Translations under genes and position numbers: made by a program
In this document: positions 9,821-21,660 of the stretch, in pieces
How the letters are laid out: each line of letters starts with the position of its first letter
How positions within the stretch are numbered: position 1 is the stretch's first letter
NCBI GenBank assembly: GCA_033030425.1
Contig: JAUFSD010000021.1
Span: 496,001 to 560,000, forward strand
Origin: Verpa conica
Lineage: Eukaryota; Ascomycota; Pezizomycetes; Pezizales; Morchellaceae
Length of the DNA stretch: 64,000 nt
Reading direction: 5' to 3'
Notes under the pieces: generated by a model
Seen by the model: the letters and a program-made list of their open reading frames with translations, nothing else
What the model was told of the DNA's origin: nothing
Database searches by the model: none

Positions 9821-11157
9821 ATGACTTCCGCTCTCGACCAGCTCAAGGCATCTGGCACAGTACGTCATTATTCTCCATGTTATCGCCTAGATTCTTTACT
9901 AATAGTGCTAATTTCAGACTGTTGTCTGCGATTCCGGTATGACATCGGGACTACAAAAATTAAGATTTTGATACTGATGCAACTGTTACAGGTGATTTTG
10001 CTAGCATTGCCAAGTACAAGCCCCAAGATGTATGTCTCTAGCCCATTGTCTCAAGTCTGTCCCTGTCTTCCAATGCTAAAATGAAACACTTTGAAGGCTA
10101 CCACCAACCCCTCGCTCATTCTGGCTGCTGCAAAGAAGCCTGAATACTCTAAATTAATCGACGCCGCCATTGAGTACGGAAAGACTAAGGTGAATAACAA
10201 ACCCTAGTTCACCTAGTTCTCTATTAACTAGTATTCTAGGGATCTACACTTGATGAGAAGGTCGATGCCACCCTCGACCGTCTCCTCGTTGAGTTCGGAA
10301 AAGAGATTCTTGCTATCGTTCCTGGAAAGGTCTCAACTGAGGTCGATGCCCGTCTTTCATTCGACAAGCAGGCTTCAATTGACAAGGCTCTCCACATCAT
10401 CGACCTGTACAAGTCAGTTGGAATTCCCAAAGAGCGGGTTCTAATCAAACTTGCGTCAACTTGGGAGGGTATCCAGGCTGCTAGGGAGCTCCAGAGCAAG
10501 CATGGAATTAACTGCAACTTGACTCTCATGTTCTCGCTTGTCCAGGCCATTGCTGCTGCCGAAGCCGGTGCTTTCTTAATTTCGCCCTTCGTTGGAAGGA
10601 TTTTAGACTGGCACAAGGCTGCTACTGGAAAGACTTACACCGCTGAGGAGGATCCTGGTGTCAAATCTGTCCAGGGTATCTTCAACTACTACAAGAAGCA
10701 CGGCTACAAGACCATCGGTTAGGCGATCCCCTTTACTAACAACTACTCTTATAGCTAATTTTTTTTTTGGGGGGGGGGTTAGTCATGGGTGCCTCCTTCC
10801 GTAACACCGGCGAGATCACTGAGCTTTCTGGTTGCGATTACCTCACTATCTCCCCCAACCTCCTTGAGGAGCTCTACAATAGCCAGGCCTCCGTCCCTAA
10901 AAAGCTCTCGGCAGAAGATGCCGTCAAACTTGATATCGAGAAAAAGAGCTACATCGATAACGAGCCTGAGTTCAGGTTCTTCTTGAACGAGGACCAAATG
11001 GCTACTGAGAAGTTGAGTCATGGTATCCGGGCCTTTGCTGGTGAGTTGGCGCATCTTCCTTTCCTTAAATGGTACCCAAGACCTAAATGCTGACTGTTGA
11101 GGAACAGCCGATGCTGTTACTTTGAGGAAAATCCTTGCAGAGAAAATCAACGCTTGA
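9821..11157 (+). CDS. TAL1: Transaldolase
   Basis: I read seven exons: 9821-9859, 9918-9936, 9992-10029, 10097-10189, 10240-10717, 10783-11040 and 11108-11157, giving 324 residues. Transaldolase moves a dihydroxyacetone unit from sedoheptulose-7-phosphate to glyceraldehyde-3-phosphate in the non-oxidative pentose phosphate pathway. The protein has the N-terminal TVVCDSGDF and [15 protein letters not shown], then [15 protein letters not shown]. The Schiff-base lysine lies in [12 protein letters not shown] (about Lys133). [19 protein letters not shown] and [11 protein letters not shown] follow. The length is typical. Exons 2 and 3 are only 19 and 38 bases long. The fifth intron contains long T and G homopolymer runs just before its acceptor. 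The product is cytosolic by family. Confidence 0.96.
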
Positions 11158-11638
11158 AACCAAAAAAACACAGATATGGGTCTCCCTAGCGAAGGAATAA
11201 AAGAAATAAAAGAAATATAAATAAAATGCTATTCTTGATTGTCATTACTGCTTCTTTACATGTAGGCTAGATAAACTTTGATCTTTTGACGGGTGTTCTA
11301 CTTTGGGGTTTGGTTTTGCATTTTTAAGCTCGCACTAGGTCTCTTGATAGTTGGCCGTAGCAAGCTACCGTGGTCCTGATGCAGTTTGTATTTTCTAAGC
11401 AGATGTGAATGTATAACGTATGTATAATCAAGGCCTTGATGGTATATTTCCAGGTACAGGTGAATGACCTGTGGGTGAGAATATGTCACGAAGCTACTAC
11501 ATTTGATGTTACAAGGGTTTTGTTGAGCCCCTTTATCATAAATGGACTCTTGTTGCGACGTCATCTGTCTTATAAATTACAGCCGCCTCAACCTCAACCT
11601 CTATCACTCTTTAATGTATTACACATATAGCCTAGAAG
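11158..11638. other. Intergenic between transaldolase and GPI2
   Basis: The 480 bases hold no gene or repeat I can support. Both neighbours read on the plus strand. Confidence 0.6.
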
Positions 11639-13202
11639 ATGCCGCCACCACCACAGCTTCATATGCCTTCGCCGACAAATGTCCACCGCCCATCACCACC
11701 GCGACTGTCTACGCCTACCAAAGATCAAGCGTGGGGGCGCGGAACAGTACCAGCAGTAGTAACGGCGGCGCCAACAGGAGGACGAGGTACAAGCCCAAAT
11801 CCAAGGGCAAGAAAACGAAAACCATGGCGAAAACTTCTGTGGGTCAAACAAGACTGTAGATGGCCCTATCCAACGACTAAAAAATTAACTAACAGCCCCG
11901 GAACACAGATCCTGATAACTGGGTGGACCCGACATTCCTTTCTCAGCTCCAGCGCAATATCAACGTCCATCCTTATGATTTCTATTCGCTCGTGGCAGAT
12001 TCAACAGTAATCGTACAGCACCTCTCCTCGGTGGTTATATTCGTCACGTCTTTTATCGCAATCTCCGCAGAACGTGTATCCCCCGTCGCAGTTGCAGTTG
12101 CGTCCTCAGCATTGACGGTTGCTGGATGGGCGATATGGGATATGGGGTATGAAAAGCGGGAGGCGGCGACAGATGTACGGAATATGCGAATGGGGCTAGG
12201 GTTAGATATTCCTGGAGGACCCCACTCGAGGACCCCATCGGGGAACGGGAGCCATCTGAGGACACCGTCGGGAAACGGGAATGGCGGGGGGTTACACTCG
12301 AGGACCCCATCGGGGAATGGGAATTCTAATGCTACGGGGAGCTATTTCCCACCATACCCCGGAGGGGTGGAGAGTTCAGGGGGGTCACCGACGATAAGGT
12401 CTATACATGATAGCAGGGTAGAGAGTTCAGAGGCGGATAAGGAATATGTGAAGAAGGCGCAGAGGGCGAGGAGGCTAACGACGGCGAAGTCAGCAGCATT
12501 GATTTACTGTATGCAGCTTTCTTGCCCCTTTTCAAGTATCACTTTGCGTATTAGAAATGCTAAAGTAATATAGTCACACTACTCGGTCTATCACCAATCC
12601 TCAGGAGTCTAACAACAACAATCAGCGTCGATAGCATTTGGGCCATAGCAACCTGGCTATTCCTAGCTAACTGCCTCGGCTTCGATTATGGCAGCGGCGT
12701 TGAAGTCAAGTAATCACCCCCTACCCCTCCCTATTATGATTTTATTAACCCCTGCACCGCAGGTTTCCCGCATCCCTTCCCACAAATGCAGCTATAACAT
12801 CCTCCGTCGTTCTCGCGTCACGTCTCCCCGACACCACCCACGTATTCTCCCTAATCCTCTTCAGTATCCAAGTATTTGGCCTATTTCCCGTATTCCGACG
12901 CTACCTCAAACACGTATCATGGAACCTTCACGTGCTACTAACTGTCGTGCTTGTCTTGGGTGCTGCAGGAGGGCTTGGTGCTGTTGTAGGATGGGGGTGG
13001 GCGGTAGTTTGGGTAGTTGGAGTTGTGGGAGGCATGGGTGGGTGTGGGTGGTGGCTGATTGGGCTACAGAAATATAAAAAGTGAGTACCTTCTTTGTTAT
13101 TATATCACTTGGAGTAGGAATTATTAGCTGACGTTGCGGATTAGTGAGATCCATGGGCCTTGGGATCCGGCGAGGCCGGTTATTAGGCGACAGTGGGAAT
13201 AG
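11639..13202 (+). CDS. GPI2: GPI-GlcNAc transferase complex subunit Gpi2 (PIG-C)
   Basis: I read five exons: 11639-11855, 11909-12508, 12574-12709, 12763-13080 and 13145-13202, giving 442 residues. Gpi2 is a multi-pass ER membrane subunit of the complex that adds GlcNAc to phosphatidylinositol, the first step of GPI anchor synthesis. The signature WRKLLWVKQDYPDNWVDPTF is followed by RNINVHPYDF and VIVQHLSSVVIFV. Later come LGLSPILRSLTTTISVDSIW, LANCLGFDYGSG, ASRLPDTTHVFSLI and the family ending NEIHGPWDPARP. Several hydrophobic segments fill the C-terminal half. It is longer than the yeast protein (about 280) because of a Pro-rich N-terminus and a low-complexity loop (about residues 170-215) with three RTPSGNG repeats. 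All splice junctions keep frame and restore family motifs. Confidence 0.93.
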
Positions 13203-15595
13203 GTAGTTGGGCTTTCAACAAAAATACTAGCAGTTATGAATTATATGGCTACGAGTATTTTTCTTACCATATACAACATTATTACTATCACGGAAGATTC
13301 ACCTGTTTAGATACCTTCTCAGTTTACAGGACCAATATTTACCTTAAAAATATACTAGAAAACCAAGTATTACTACTTCCTGAATTTATGTTTTAACTAT
13401 ATTAAATAAAATTTCTTAGATGAAAATCACATAATAGTACAGGCAATATATCCATCGCAAGACCGTTGGTAGAAAATCATAAGTTATCACTCGGTACTCT
13501 CCGTCAGCATAAATCAATTTACCCACCTCCTTTTTAAAAATAATCCTATAGCACGCCAGAGAAGCATTAATCCACGCCAATAAAAGACGATACTTACAAA
13601 TAAAATAAAAAAAGGTCTAGGAGGTAACAAAATCCCTACTAATGAATAAATCTTCCGATTATTCCCAAGACCAAATGCCTAAACGTATTGTAGGAGGACA
13701 AAAATAACCACTGATTCACATATATATAGCAGCCAACATTTACTAGTAGAGGAAGAGCTCAACGAGCACTACTCCACAACTACTAATAAAGGCTTGAAGG
13801 CCAAAACACAGAAGCCATAAACCAATAAATCTCATGTCATTTATGTATCCTAGATATTGAGTGTATTTTGTTCATGAGAAAGGATTGTTGGGTGACAGAC
13901 GTGAGGCTCAACTTAGTTGCTATGCGAATACGTAGTTATTTTTGTCCCCCTAGCTACAATGCCATAACACCTAAAGGCCAACTTATATAACCTCACTCTA
14001 GCTTACACAAATTCACCGCTAGCCTCTTACATTTCGAAAACCATTGCTATGATACGAACAAGTCAAGCAGCTAGTACCTGCTAATACCACTCGAGTACTT
14101 TTCAGGTAGCAAAAATACCCGTACATTTGCGCAATGGCAATAGCATGGCAACGCAACAGAAGTCAGCACAGATAAGCGAAAATCAGCTACAAGAACATAG
14201 AATATGGATCCAATAAAGAAGCGAAAATAGGCAAATATACATCAATACTTGTTTTGAAAGAAACCAATCATTATACCTACTCAGACCCTCTAGACTACAG
14301 GCTGTATTAAGGTACCAAATATCCCAGAATTTAACATTTCCCATAAATTGATGATCACACAACCAATTCTTTTCAAAACACTCTAAAACTCTAGGTGGTG
14401 ATTAAGGAGATCAGTACAATCATTCTGTGGTAAAGATTTAATTGGATGTTAAGTATACTTCATAGGGCTAGTATCTAGAGGATTCCTTGGATGCCACCTT
14501 TCACGTACTCCTACCCTATAAAATTAGGTTTAGATATTTTCTTAGCTATTATTATAGTTCTATAGCTTCCTCTGATGGTATTTGGCTCTTTTTGGTGTAG
14601 TTTTTATATTGCTATGTAAATGTATGAGTATTTTTACTACCCGACGATACCCAGAGCTGGGTATTCAAAGCTAGAGTTGATTCGAAGTTTCTTTTCTCAC
14701 CAACAGATTATGAATGAATATAAACATCCCTCTGCCGGGATTATAGAATATGAATACATATCTTCTTCATAGCCCTTTCCTATGGAATTCCTATAGATTA
14801 GATTATAGGCGACCTAGTGCTACAAGAAACAGCGGGCTGAGAATAATTGAACCTACAGCGGCGCCTTTACGGGAGAATAACTGTTAAATAGAAGAAGCAG
14901 AATAACAGAGATTTGCTAGCAAGATATAAGGGCAAGAGGTGGGATTAAGATTATGGGGCGCTAGATCACCACTCCTGGCCCAGTATATGTACTCATATAA
15001 TTAATGAGGGGGGGACTCTTCGTACAGTAGACTTAGGATACAGGGCAACACCAGCGGTACCCTAGCAATAGGCTAAGGCTAAGTTACAAGGCTCATTCAT
15101 ACCATTTAGATGACTCTTGTTTATTATGAAACATAAACTGAATAGCGCCTGGGTATCAATAACAAGTAACAAAAACCGAATGTAATTAATATACAAGTAA
15201 AATTCTAGCTTTAGCTAGAGGAAAACTTTCTAAGAACTATTAGCTAAATTTTCCCTACTAATAGTAATTAGCTAATACAACAAAATCATTCTATGAGAAT
15301 TCGAATAACTACCCTATAAGAACATGATGTCGTATTAAAAGCATATTCTAACTAAACTAGCTGAAATACTATTTTTTTAGTGAACAAAATATAGTTCACA
15401 GAGCACCCAGCGTTGTGGCCCTGATTCCCTTAGGTTACGAAGAGAAACAAATAGCGCTAGTTCTGACTATCAAAGAACCCCCAAAGCTTCCAAAGAGCGT
15501 GAATGTAGACTTATAAATTTTTTTAAAATATTCTACCTTTAAGTTATATATATAGACATGATTTTCCCCCTAACACTAAGCCAATTAATCCCAAA
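13203..15595. other. AT-rich gene desert
   Basis: About 2.4 kb without a supportable gene. Composition is strongly AT-rich, as expected for old RIP-like degraded repeats. The only local structure noted is a small palindrome ATACCCAG-AG-CTGGGTAT near 14650. Confidence 0.55.
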
Positions 15596-16841
15596 TCATT
15601 CCCCTGATGGTTCATCCAGACTTTCAGATAGAGAGTCCGGTGATCCAAAGTTAGGAGAGCCATCCAAGTCCCAGTTGACTATTTGAGCCATTGTATATCT
15701 GTTTCCATCACATGCCCCAGTAGTGACCTGGGTTGCATGATATACGTTCCAAATTTCCTTTCCATCTGGACTCGAAAAAAATCTGTTATTTGACCAAATA
15801 TTAGCATGAGACCTATTCTAGGAGCTCTTAATAGATTTTAGCTTACCCGTTGTGACCAGGACCAAGATTTCCATTTGCACTACTAAACACAGGACCTGAC
15901 TTCGTCCACGAGCTCGCCAATAGTGGATCCCCACTTCCATTCCACGTAAGCAGCCCTAGCTGATAACTAGTCGTCCAGCAATATGAAGCTGAATAGGTAA
16001 GGAAAGTCTTCCCACCATGGTAAAGTGCTGCTGGCCCTTCGTTGACGGCACCCCCAACGGTCTCCCATGAGTTTGTAGGCTCTGAGAGAAGGTATGGCGT
16101 TCCAATTGTGTATGGATTACTCATTTCGGCAATGTACAAGCTTTGTAGGCTATTTGGACTGAATCGAGACCATACAAAGTAATTCTTGTCGGTAAACCGA
16201 AGGACGGTTCCATCAATACCCCATACAGTACTGAGTTCGCCTTGGTAGGTGTATGTGCCGAGAATGTCCGTACCGCCTATAAGAGGTTAGGGTCCTTTTC
16301 CCCGAGGGTAAACAATGGAGAGTAAGAAAATCCCCACCTTTAAGGACGTGTAGGCGTTGACCGTCACAGCATGCTTCGGTTCCAGCAGTATCTAAGAGAG
16401 TTTATTAGAGCAACGGATGGAAGAACATACGGGAGTAGGTGATTACAATAAATCCACCAAGTATCATCGATCCAGTGGACCTCTAGGCTCCAAAAAAACC
16501 GTCAGTAAGGTGGAAACACAAATATATAACTATAAGCTTTCAAAAGCTAGACTGCTACTACCTGGCGCCCAGAAGTTGGCCGCTCTAGAAGCCGTGGCAT
16601 CACTATAAACTTCAGTCGGTGTAGCCGTCTTCAGTCCTTCCAATGTGGTTGCTCGAGTAATCTCAATATTAGTCCACGTTGTGGTCAAAAGATGGTAATA
16701 GCCAGTGGTGTAGACCATGAAAGGGTCGCTGCCATTGGTTTTTTTAAGTGGGTTTGTGAATGTTGCACCAGCTGCAAGCTGGAAGAGAAAGCTGAAGAGA
16801 CATGATATAGCGAAGCCACGAAGACCGGTACGGAAGTACAT
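15596..16841 (-). CDS. Secreted glycoside hydrolase family 43 enzyme
   Basis: I read five exons on the minus strand: 16841-16562, 16482-16447, 16391-16338, 16276-15847 and 15782-15596, giving 328 residues. Residues 1-25 form a signal peptide ending near QLAAG. GH43 enzymes are five-bladed beta-propellers acting on arabinan or xylan side chains. The expected triad is visible: Asp39 in NGSDPFMVY, Asp145 in VWGIDGTVLRF and Glu198 in AVNEGPAALYHGGKTF. Other family patterns are ANFWAPEVHWIDDTWWIYY, YTAGTEACCDGQRLHVL and NGNLGPGHNGFFSSPDGKE. I chose the ATG at 16841 because the upstream in-frame codon is TTG. Arabinofuranosidase or exo-arabinanase activity is likely, but exact specificity cannot be read. 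Extracellular location is inferred. Confidence 0.88.
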
Positions 16842-19109
16842 CTTGAACAATAAATATTATCCTGCCACAAAATGATTCTGAAACAAAAAGGAGAATCGCA
16901 AGCCCTTTGAAGCTTTATAATCGTTGGAAGGAACCTAGTCACTATACCGGCCGAGGATGTCCCGGCATTGCTCAGGAGTTATATTCCCCCGAGTGACGAA
17001 CCTCCTAATTGTTTACTCGGGTCAATTATTGGTTTACGTACATTTCCAGGTTAATTACTAGAGGATAGACCTGTTTTGTTCTCGTGGCTCTTCATTACAC
17101 AAGGCTATTTCCGGCCTGGTCTTTATATATGCAAAACATGTTTCTATCCTCCACGCTGGTTCAATCCTCGGAGTAATCCGAGCTTCTAAGCCAATTACTT
17201 GATAGAGCCTACCCCCTAAACTGTAACACATTCGATCAGTACTAGCTGATGCCCCTGTATGTACCCCACAAAACACCAAACATCGATATTAAAATGAATC
17301 TGCCTAAAAGAACCCACTATAATTCTCTTCTAAACCAGGTTTGGTTGATCTCGGTATAACTTGGCGCAAAACTCATTACCAGCACGGAAAATTCCTGAAG
17401 GCTTTTCATCAGCCATCACTCATTACCTACATCATAGTACAGATAAAATGGCTTACAGTCCATCGGAACTCTTACGCAGGTAGGACTAGCTAGCTAGAGC
17501 GCAATGCACCCACGCAGGCTGGACACTGCTCGGCAAAAGCCTTGGTGCATACCACTCCATTGGGCTTAAAGCAACCTCAGCCCATTCCATTGGTACCGAG
17601 ATAGGTTGAAAACCATTGACTCCCTCGTAGCACTCTGCATGAAAGCGTATAAAGCTGTTTATTTACTTGTCGTAGTCTGCTTCCAACATTCCGTGAGAGT
17701 ATCCAAAAATGAAGGACACTCAAAGTTTGTCGATCGTCGGTCACAGGTATAAAAAGGAGGTTGAGGCCCTGCATTAGTACCCCAGAGACGCGTACCGTAG
17801 GGACAGGGTACAGCGAACGGTAAAAAAGATCGAGAAACGCCAGACACGAGAATCAGCGTTCCTATTTGTTCTTTAGGTTTTTGGCAAAGATTCTAGTAAT
17901 AGGATTGGCCAAAATACCCTGGCAACAGACCCTGGTTTCTCGATCTTTTTTACCGTACGCTGTACATGCCCCATCGCAACTACTCCAGCAACCTCTAGGG
18001 GACTGACAGGCTTAAAAAAAAAAAAAGAATCCCTGCCCAGATGGTACACATGCATATCTGGCTACTCCAATCGAACGCAAAGAAATCCTTTTTTGCCGGT
18101 TGGAAGCCCGCATGCATAAAAAACCGTTTTACTACAGCCGCGCATTAAGAAGCTTGTACTTACGGTGTTCTTCGGCCACCATGTTTTATACTATTGTAAA
18201 GAGATACAAGAAAGATTCATATCTTTCTGGGAAAAGTACGTGAGCTTCGGAGGGCCACAAAGAGTTATTACAACATTAGTGGGTATCTACTATTTTCAAG
18301 TTCCAGTGTAGATTTCTTGTACAAGGTACACCGCAAAACACAGTACGAAAGTGAGTGTTGCACTCTTACTCTGCTTCATCCAAAAGCACCCCCTATAAGC
18401 CCAAACGCCCTAATTCCCCGTGAATTTCTTTCCTACCTTTATTATTCCCAGGGGCCCTCTAGCAACAAAGCAACAATTCTACAATCTACAGTGCCATCAG
18501 CTCATCTATATTCTATAACCTGCTGAGATCCCATGAGCGGCCGTTTCAGCTCGCTTTTAGGCAGTTGGCACAATAAGAATTCAGTCCCGGGCTTACCCCG
18601 GGCTGCATTACTTCGAGACCGAGGTTGGGGTTAAGAGAACAGAGAAGTGGGGAATCCTTGTATCCGCATCCCTACCGTGAACTCCGGAAACAACCCCATG
18701 TTACTATTAGCGGCACAGCGTTGATTGGTTGGAAGGTGATTCTTTGCGGTATACTTAATATACGCAAACATCCTTCCTCGGTGGCAGAACTATTCGGTTC
18801 GGAAAAGATTTACCTAGAATTGCTCATGTGCTTCCCCAAAGTCTTTGGGAATCGACGGTCATATTTTGTGCAAGCACACTATCTGAGAGCCCTTTCTGCG
18901 GCTGTATGTGCGGCTGTAGCATTACTCTGGCCAGATCGAATACTACTCTGATGCCTTGCGTTTATGTGAGAGATTTTGAATAAGTATGCCTCCATGATGC
19001 CTGCCCTTCTCCTGGCGGCCTTCATCAAAAACACCCATGGGCTCGCCTATGGTCATCTCAGACCCCGCACAAATGACCCACTCCGACTTTCAAAAATCTC
19101 CCCGTCAAT
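16842..19109. other. Intergenic with a long inverted repeat
   Basis: Over 2 kb hold only short incidental reading frames without recognisable domains. The notable structure is the 31-base inverted repeat at 17808-17965. The left 150 bases are the promoter region of the GH43 gene. Confidence 0.5.
17808..17965. repeat. 31-base inverted repeat (potential stem-loop)
   Basis: The left arm 17808-17838 reads GTACAGCGAACGGTAAAAAA then GATCGAGAAAC. The right arm 17935-17965 is its reverse complement with one mismatch (30/31). The 96-base spacer contains no coding capacity. It could be a very short MITE, a recent hairpin-forming duplication, or the stem of a structured transcript. Confidence 0.7.
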
Positions 19110-20155
19110 ATGGACAACTGGTACTCGTACACTATTTACACAGCGGCCCCGCAAAAACCATTCCTTCACACGAGAAGTGAACAATTTCCCACTGAAACTT
19201 CGTTGCGCCGAGGCCCTGGAAGTCAAAGAAGTTCTGGCTCAAGCGATACAGATTCTAGAATTGCAGTATCACCTAAAACCGAAAAATCTCGGAGATTTCA
19301 ATTTGCTAGGAGAAGAAAGAAACACCAGAGTTTACCCGAAACTTCCTTCGATAATAAAATTGGTGTTCCGAGAAATTTTGCAGCGGAAGAAGTATTCAAA
19401 GCAATAGCTTATTCCTCATGCGGTAGGGTTATATCACAGCTACTTTGGAAAACTCCGTACTGACTTAAATTATTTTTCCCCGGCTACAGAACAGTCTCCC
19501 CATACGACTGACAAACCATATAATTTTTCTCGACCTATTGACCCTAGAAGCTCACAACTTCATGAATGGGAACTCAACCCACGTAGGCATAGTGATAGCT
19601 CCTTCCAGAGTACCCGCACTTTCACCCAGGAACAATTCCAAGCTCCTACACCGTCACAAGAACAACAACACTCTCCTACTTCTTTGCTAAAACCCTTGTT
19701 CCTACATACATCTCCTGAGGGTAGAGTTTTTCCCCCAATTCTGCACCCCCAATTGGCACAAAAGAGCTGAGGAGCACCACAGCTAATCATATGGAACTCA
19801 CCAAATAGTAATAGCAAGTACTGAGCCTTCTCCTACATACAATTGGCGAGGAGAGGCCCCAAAGTCTTCATCATTTTTGACAGAAAAGACTTTTTCGCCA
19901 TTAAGAGATAGACTTAGTCTCATTCCGAGACCTCTGAGCTCGGGATCGAATACCCTCGGCGAAGTAGAGCCCTCAGTTCCTATCCGTTTAGAAAAAAAAT
20001 TCCCGTCAAGATTTCGGGTAAACCCATTCCGTATTAAGCACGCCAGGTCTAGAAGTGACCAATCTGAATCCTTTGGATCGTGGGAGGAGGCTGTAGATTG
20101 GTGGTATGAGTACGGTGAGGACGAAGCTGTAGGGCAATATGACGGTTATATATAA
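19110..20155 (+). CDS. Hypothetical protein, 294 residues
   Basis: I do not recognise this gene. Three exons (19110-19422, 19490-19720, 19815-20155) join in frame across two introns with CTGAC and CTAAT branch-like motifs. The product opens MDNWYSYTIYTAAPQKPF. Most of it is Ser/Pro/Gln/Arg-rich and probably disordered (RRGPGSQRSSGSSDTDSR, PTPSQEQQHSPTSLL). The C-terminus is more ordered in look: RFRVNPFRIKHARSRSDQSE, then GSWEEAVDWWYEYGEDEA ending YDGYI. There is no signal peptide or membrane segment. Codon use and three in-frame exons support a real gene, but no function can be assigned. An upstream exon remains possible. Confidence 0.55.
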
Positions 20156-20732
20156 CATAAAATATACTACATTTATCACTTTTCTATTTCTTAAAATCAT
20201 TCTCGGCTATGTATAGGAGTCCAATTGTTTGAAATGCAATTGAATTTCGTTTATTTTCATATTACCTTCAGCGAGCGCCTTTACTGGATCCCCTGCGTAC
20301 TACTATACATGTATATTACCTTACCTTTTACTTCAAGTATACATCAACCAGGAGCCCTGAATCATAGTTTCCCCAGTATAAAATACTACGTAAATTAGGG
20401 TACCTATCTGACCCTAACCAGCACAAAGCCGAGCTTTCCTAGATATCTTGTAGATATCCTACACTTTTTTGCTAGTTAATTCTAGCTTGAATTACATTGT
20501 CTATAAAACCGAATGATTTCCTATGACGAAGACGCCAAGCCTACTTCACCTAAGCGAGCAAAACACGTCTATCCTTTAGCGGCTCGTGCAACCTTCAACG
20601 ACATCCCCCAAACAACAGACATCCCTCAAACAACAACTATCGTAACTGTAAATCAGCCAGTCGCCAACGATCAAAAAACCCCTCTCATCCCCCCAACACC
20701 TAAAATTACAACTTCCACTACCTGGGATATAA
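20156..20732. other. SmE upstream region
   Basis: This is the promoter and leader of the SmE gene. A 92-codon reading frame beginning at 20513 overlaps the SmE start in another frame. It has no recognisable domain and is probably incidental. Confidence 0.5.
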
Positions 20733-21196
20733 ATGGCGTCTCGAGGCGGTGGCGGTGGAGGTGGCAGAAGGGTACTCCTTCCCCCCATTAACTTCATCTT
20801 TAAGCTGTTACAGCAGCACTCGACGGTGCAGATCTGGCTCTATGAACAGCTCGGTATCCGTATCGAGGGGAAGATCAGAGTATGTTTTCATCTTCATCCC
20901 TAAATCATCCCTCTACATCACTTTTATTCCTGTGCTCTGATTTCTGATGGTGCACTTATAGGGCTTTGACGAGTTCATGAACCTTGTAATCGACGACGCG
21001 GTTGAGGTCAAGATGGCAACGAAAGATGAGGCGGAAAGTAGGAGAGACCTTGGTATGTTATTTTCTCTAGACGTTTCTCGTGGACGGAGTAGCTATTCAT
21101 CTTTAGCTAACCGCTGGTAATACAATATCTGCAAAAATTATAGGCCAGATCCTCCTAAAGGGTGACAATGTCTCGTTGATACAAAGTTTACAATAA
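20733..21196 (+). CDS. SME1: Small nuclear ribonucleoprotein E (Sm core protein SmE)
   Basis: Three exons (20733-20879, 20962-21052, 21144-21196) encode 96 residues. SmE is one of seven Sm proteins forming the ring around U1, U2, U4 and U5 snRNAs in the spliceosome. The protein reads a Gly-rich start, then LLPPINFIFKLLQ and VQIWLYEQLGIRIEGKI, then GFDEFMNLVIDDAVEV (Sm1). RRDLGQILLKGDNVSLIQSL is the Sm2 motif. Length and motifs match the human and yeast proteins. It converges on the CCT7 gene, the two stop codons lying about 460 bases apart. The nearly all-Gly segment at residues 5-11 is unusual but harmless low complexity. Confidence 0.95.
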
Positions 21197-21660
21197 TTAC
21201 GCTATTGTGCGAATAAAATTATGGGATAGTAGTGCGGGGGGGGGTGCAGTGCGCTAATCTACGAATAAGCTGCGTATCAATTAAATAAAGGCTTCCCAGT
21301 TGGCAAGTTTTATCTCGAGTCATCTTTTACGAGCGTTTTATCTTCATACATTTCATGATAAAATTTTATACAAGTCTGAACCTTACCAGGAGAATCCAAC
21401 GAATATCAGAATTCACATTCTATGTACTATATGAACCAGAAAACACTCTTTAACCATACCTAACCGTACACAAATGTTGGTACTTACTAATAACACTTGC
21501 ATGGATATTTAGGCCTAAATCTATAAAGCGAGGTTGGTTTTATGTGCATGGTGATTGATCATGACAGTGAATTCTCGTCTGCCCCATGAACTATAAATTT
21601 ACTTTTATTCCAAGATCACCCATTTCTGCACTATTTAATACCCTCTATCCCTACACCTCT
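21197..21660. other. Shared 3' region between convergent SmE and CCT7
   Basis: This AT-rich stretch between two convergent stop codons must hold both 3' UTRs. It includes a G run at 21237-21244. No gene is seen. Confidence 0.6.

Noticed and set aside
18625..18951. 108-codon frame
   Set aside because: No domain, no supporting splice structure, and composition like the surrounding noncoding DNA.
18976..19407. 143-codon frame with a signal-peptide-like start
   Set aside because: It overlaps the first exon of the 294-residue gene in another frame; only that gene's frame continues in frame through two plausible introns.
20513..20791. 92-codon frame overlapping the SmE start
   Set aside because: No domain resemblance; the SmE frame is certain, and a start inside this frame would hinder SmE translation, so the transcript probably begins further downstream.
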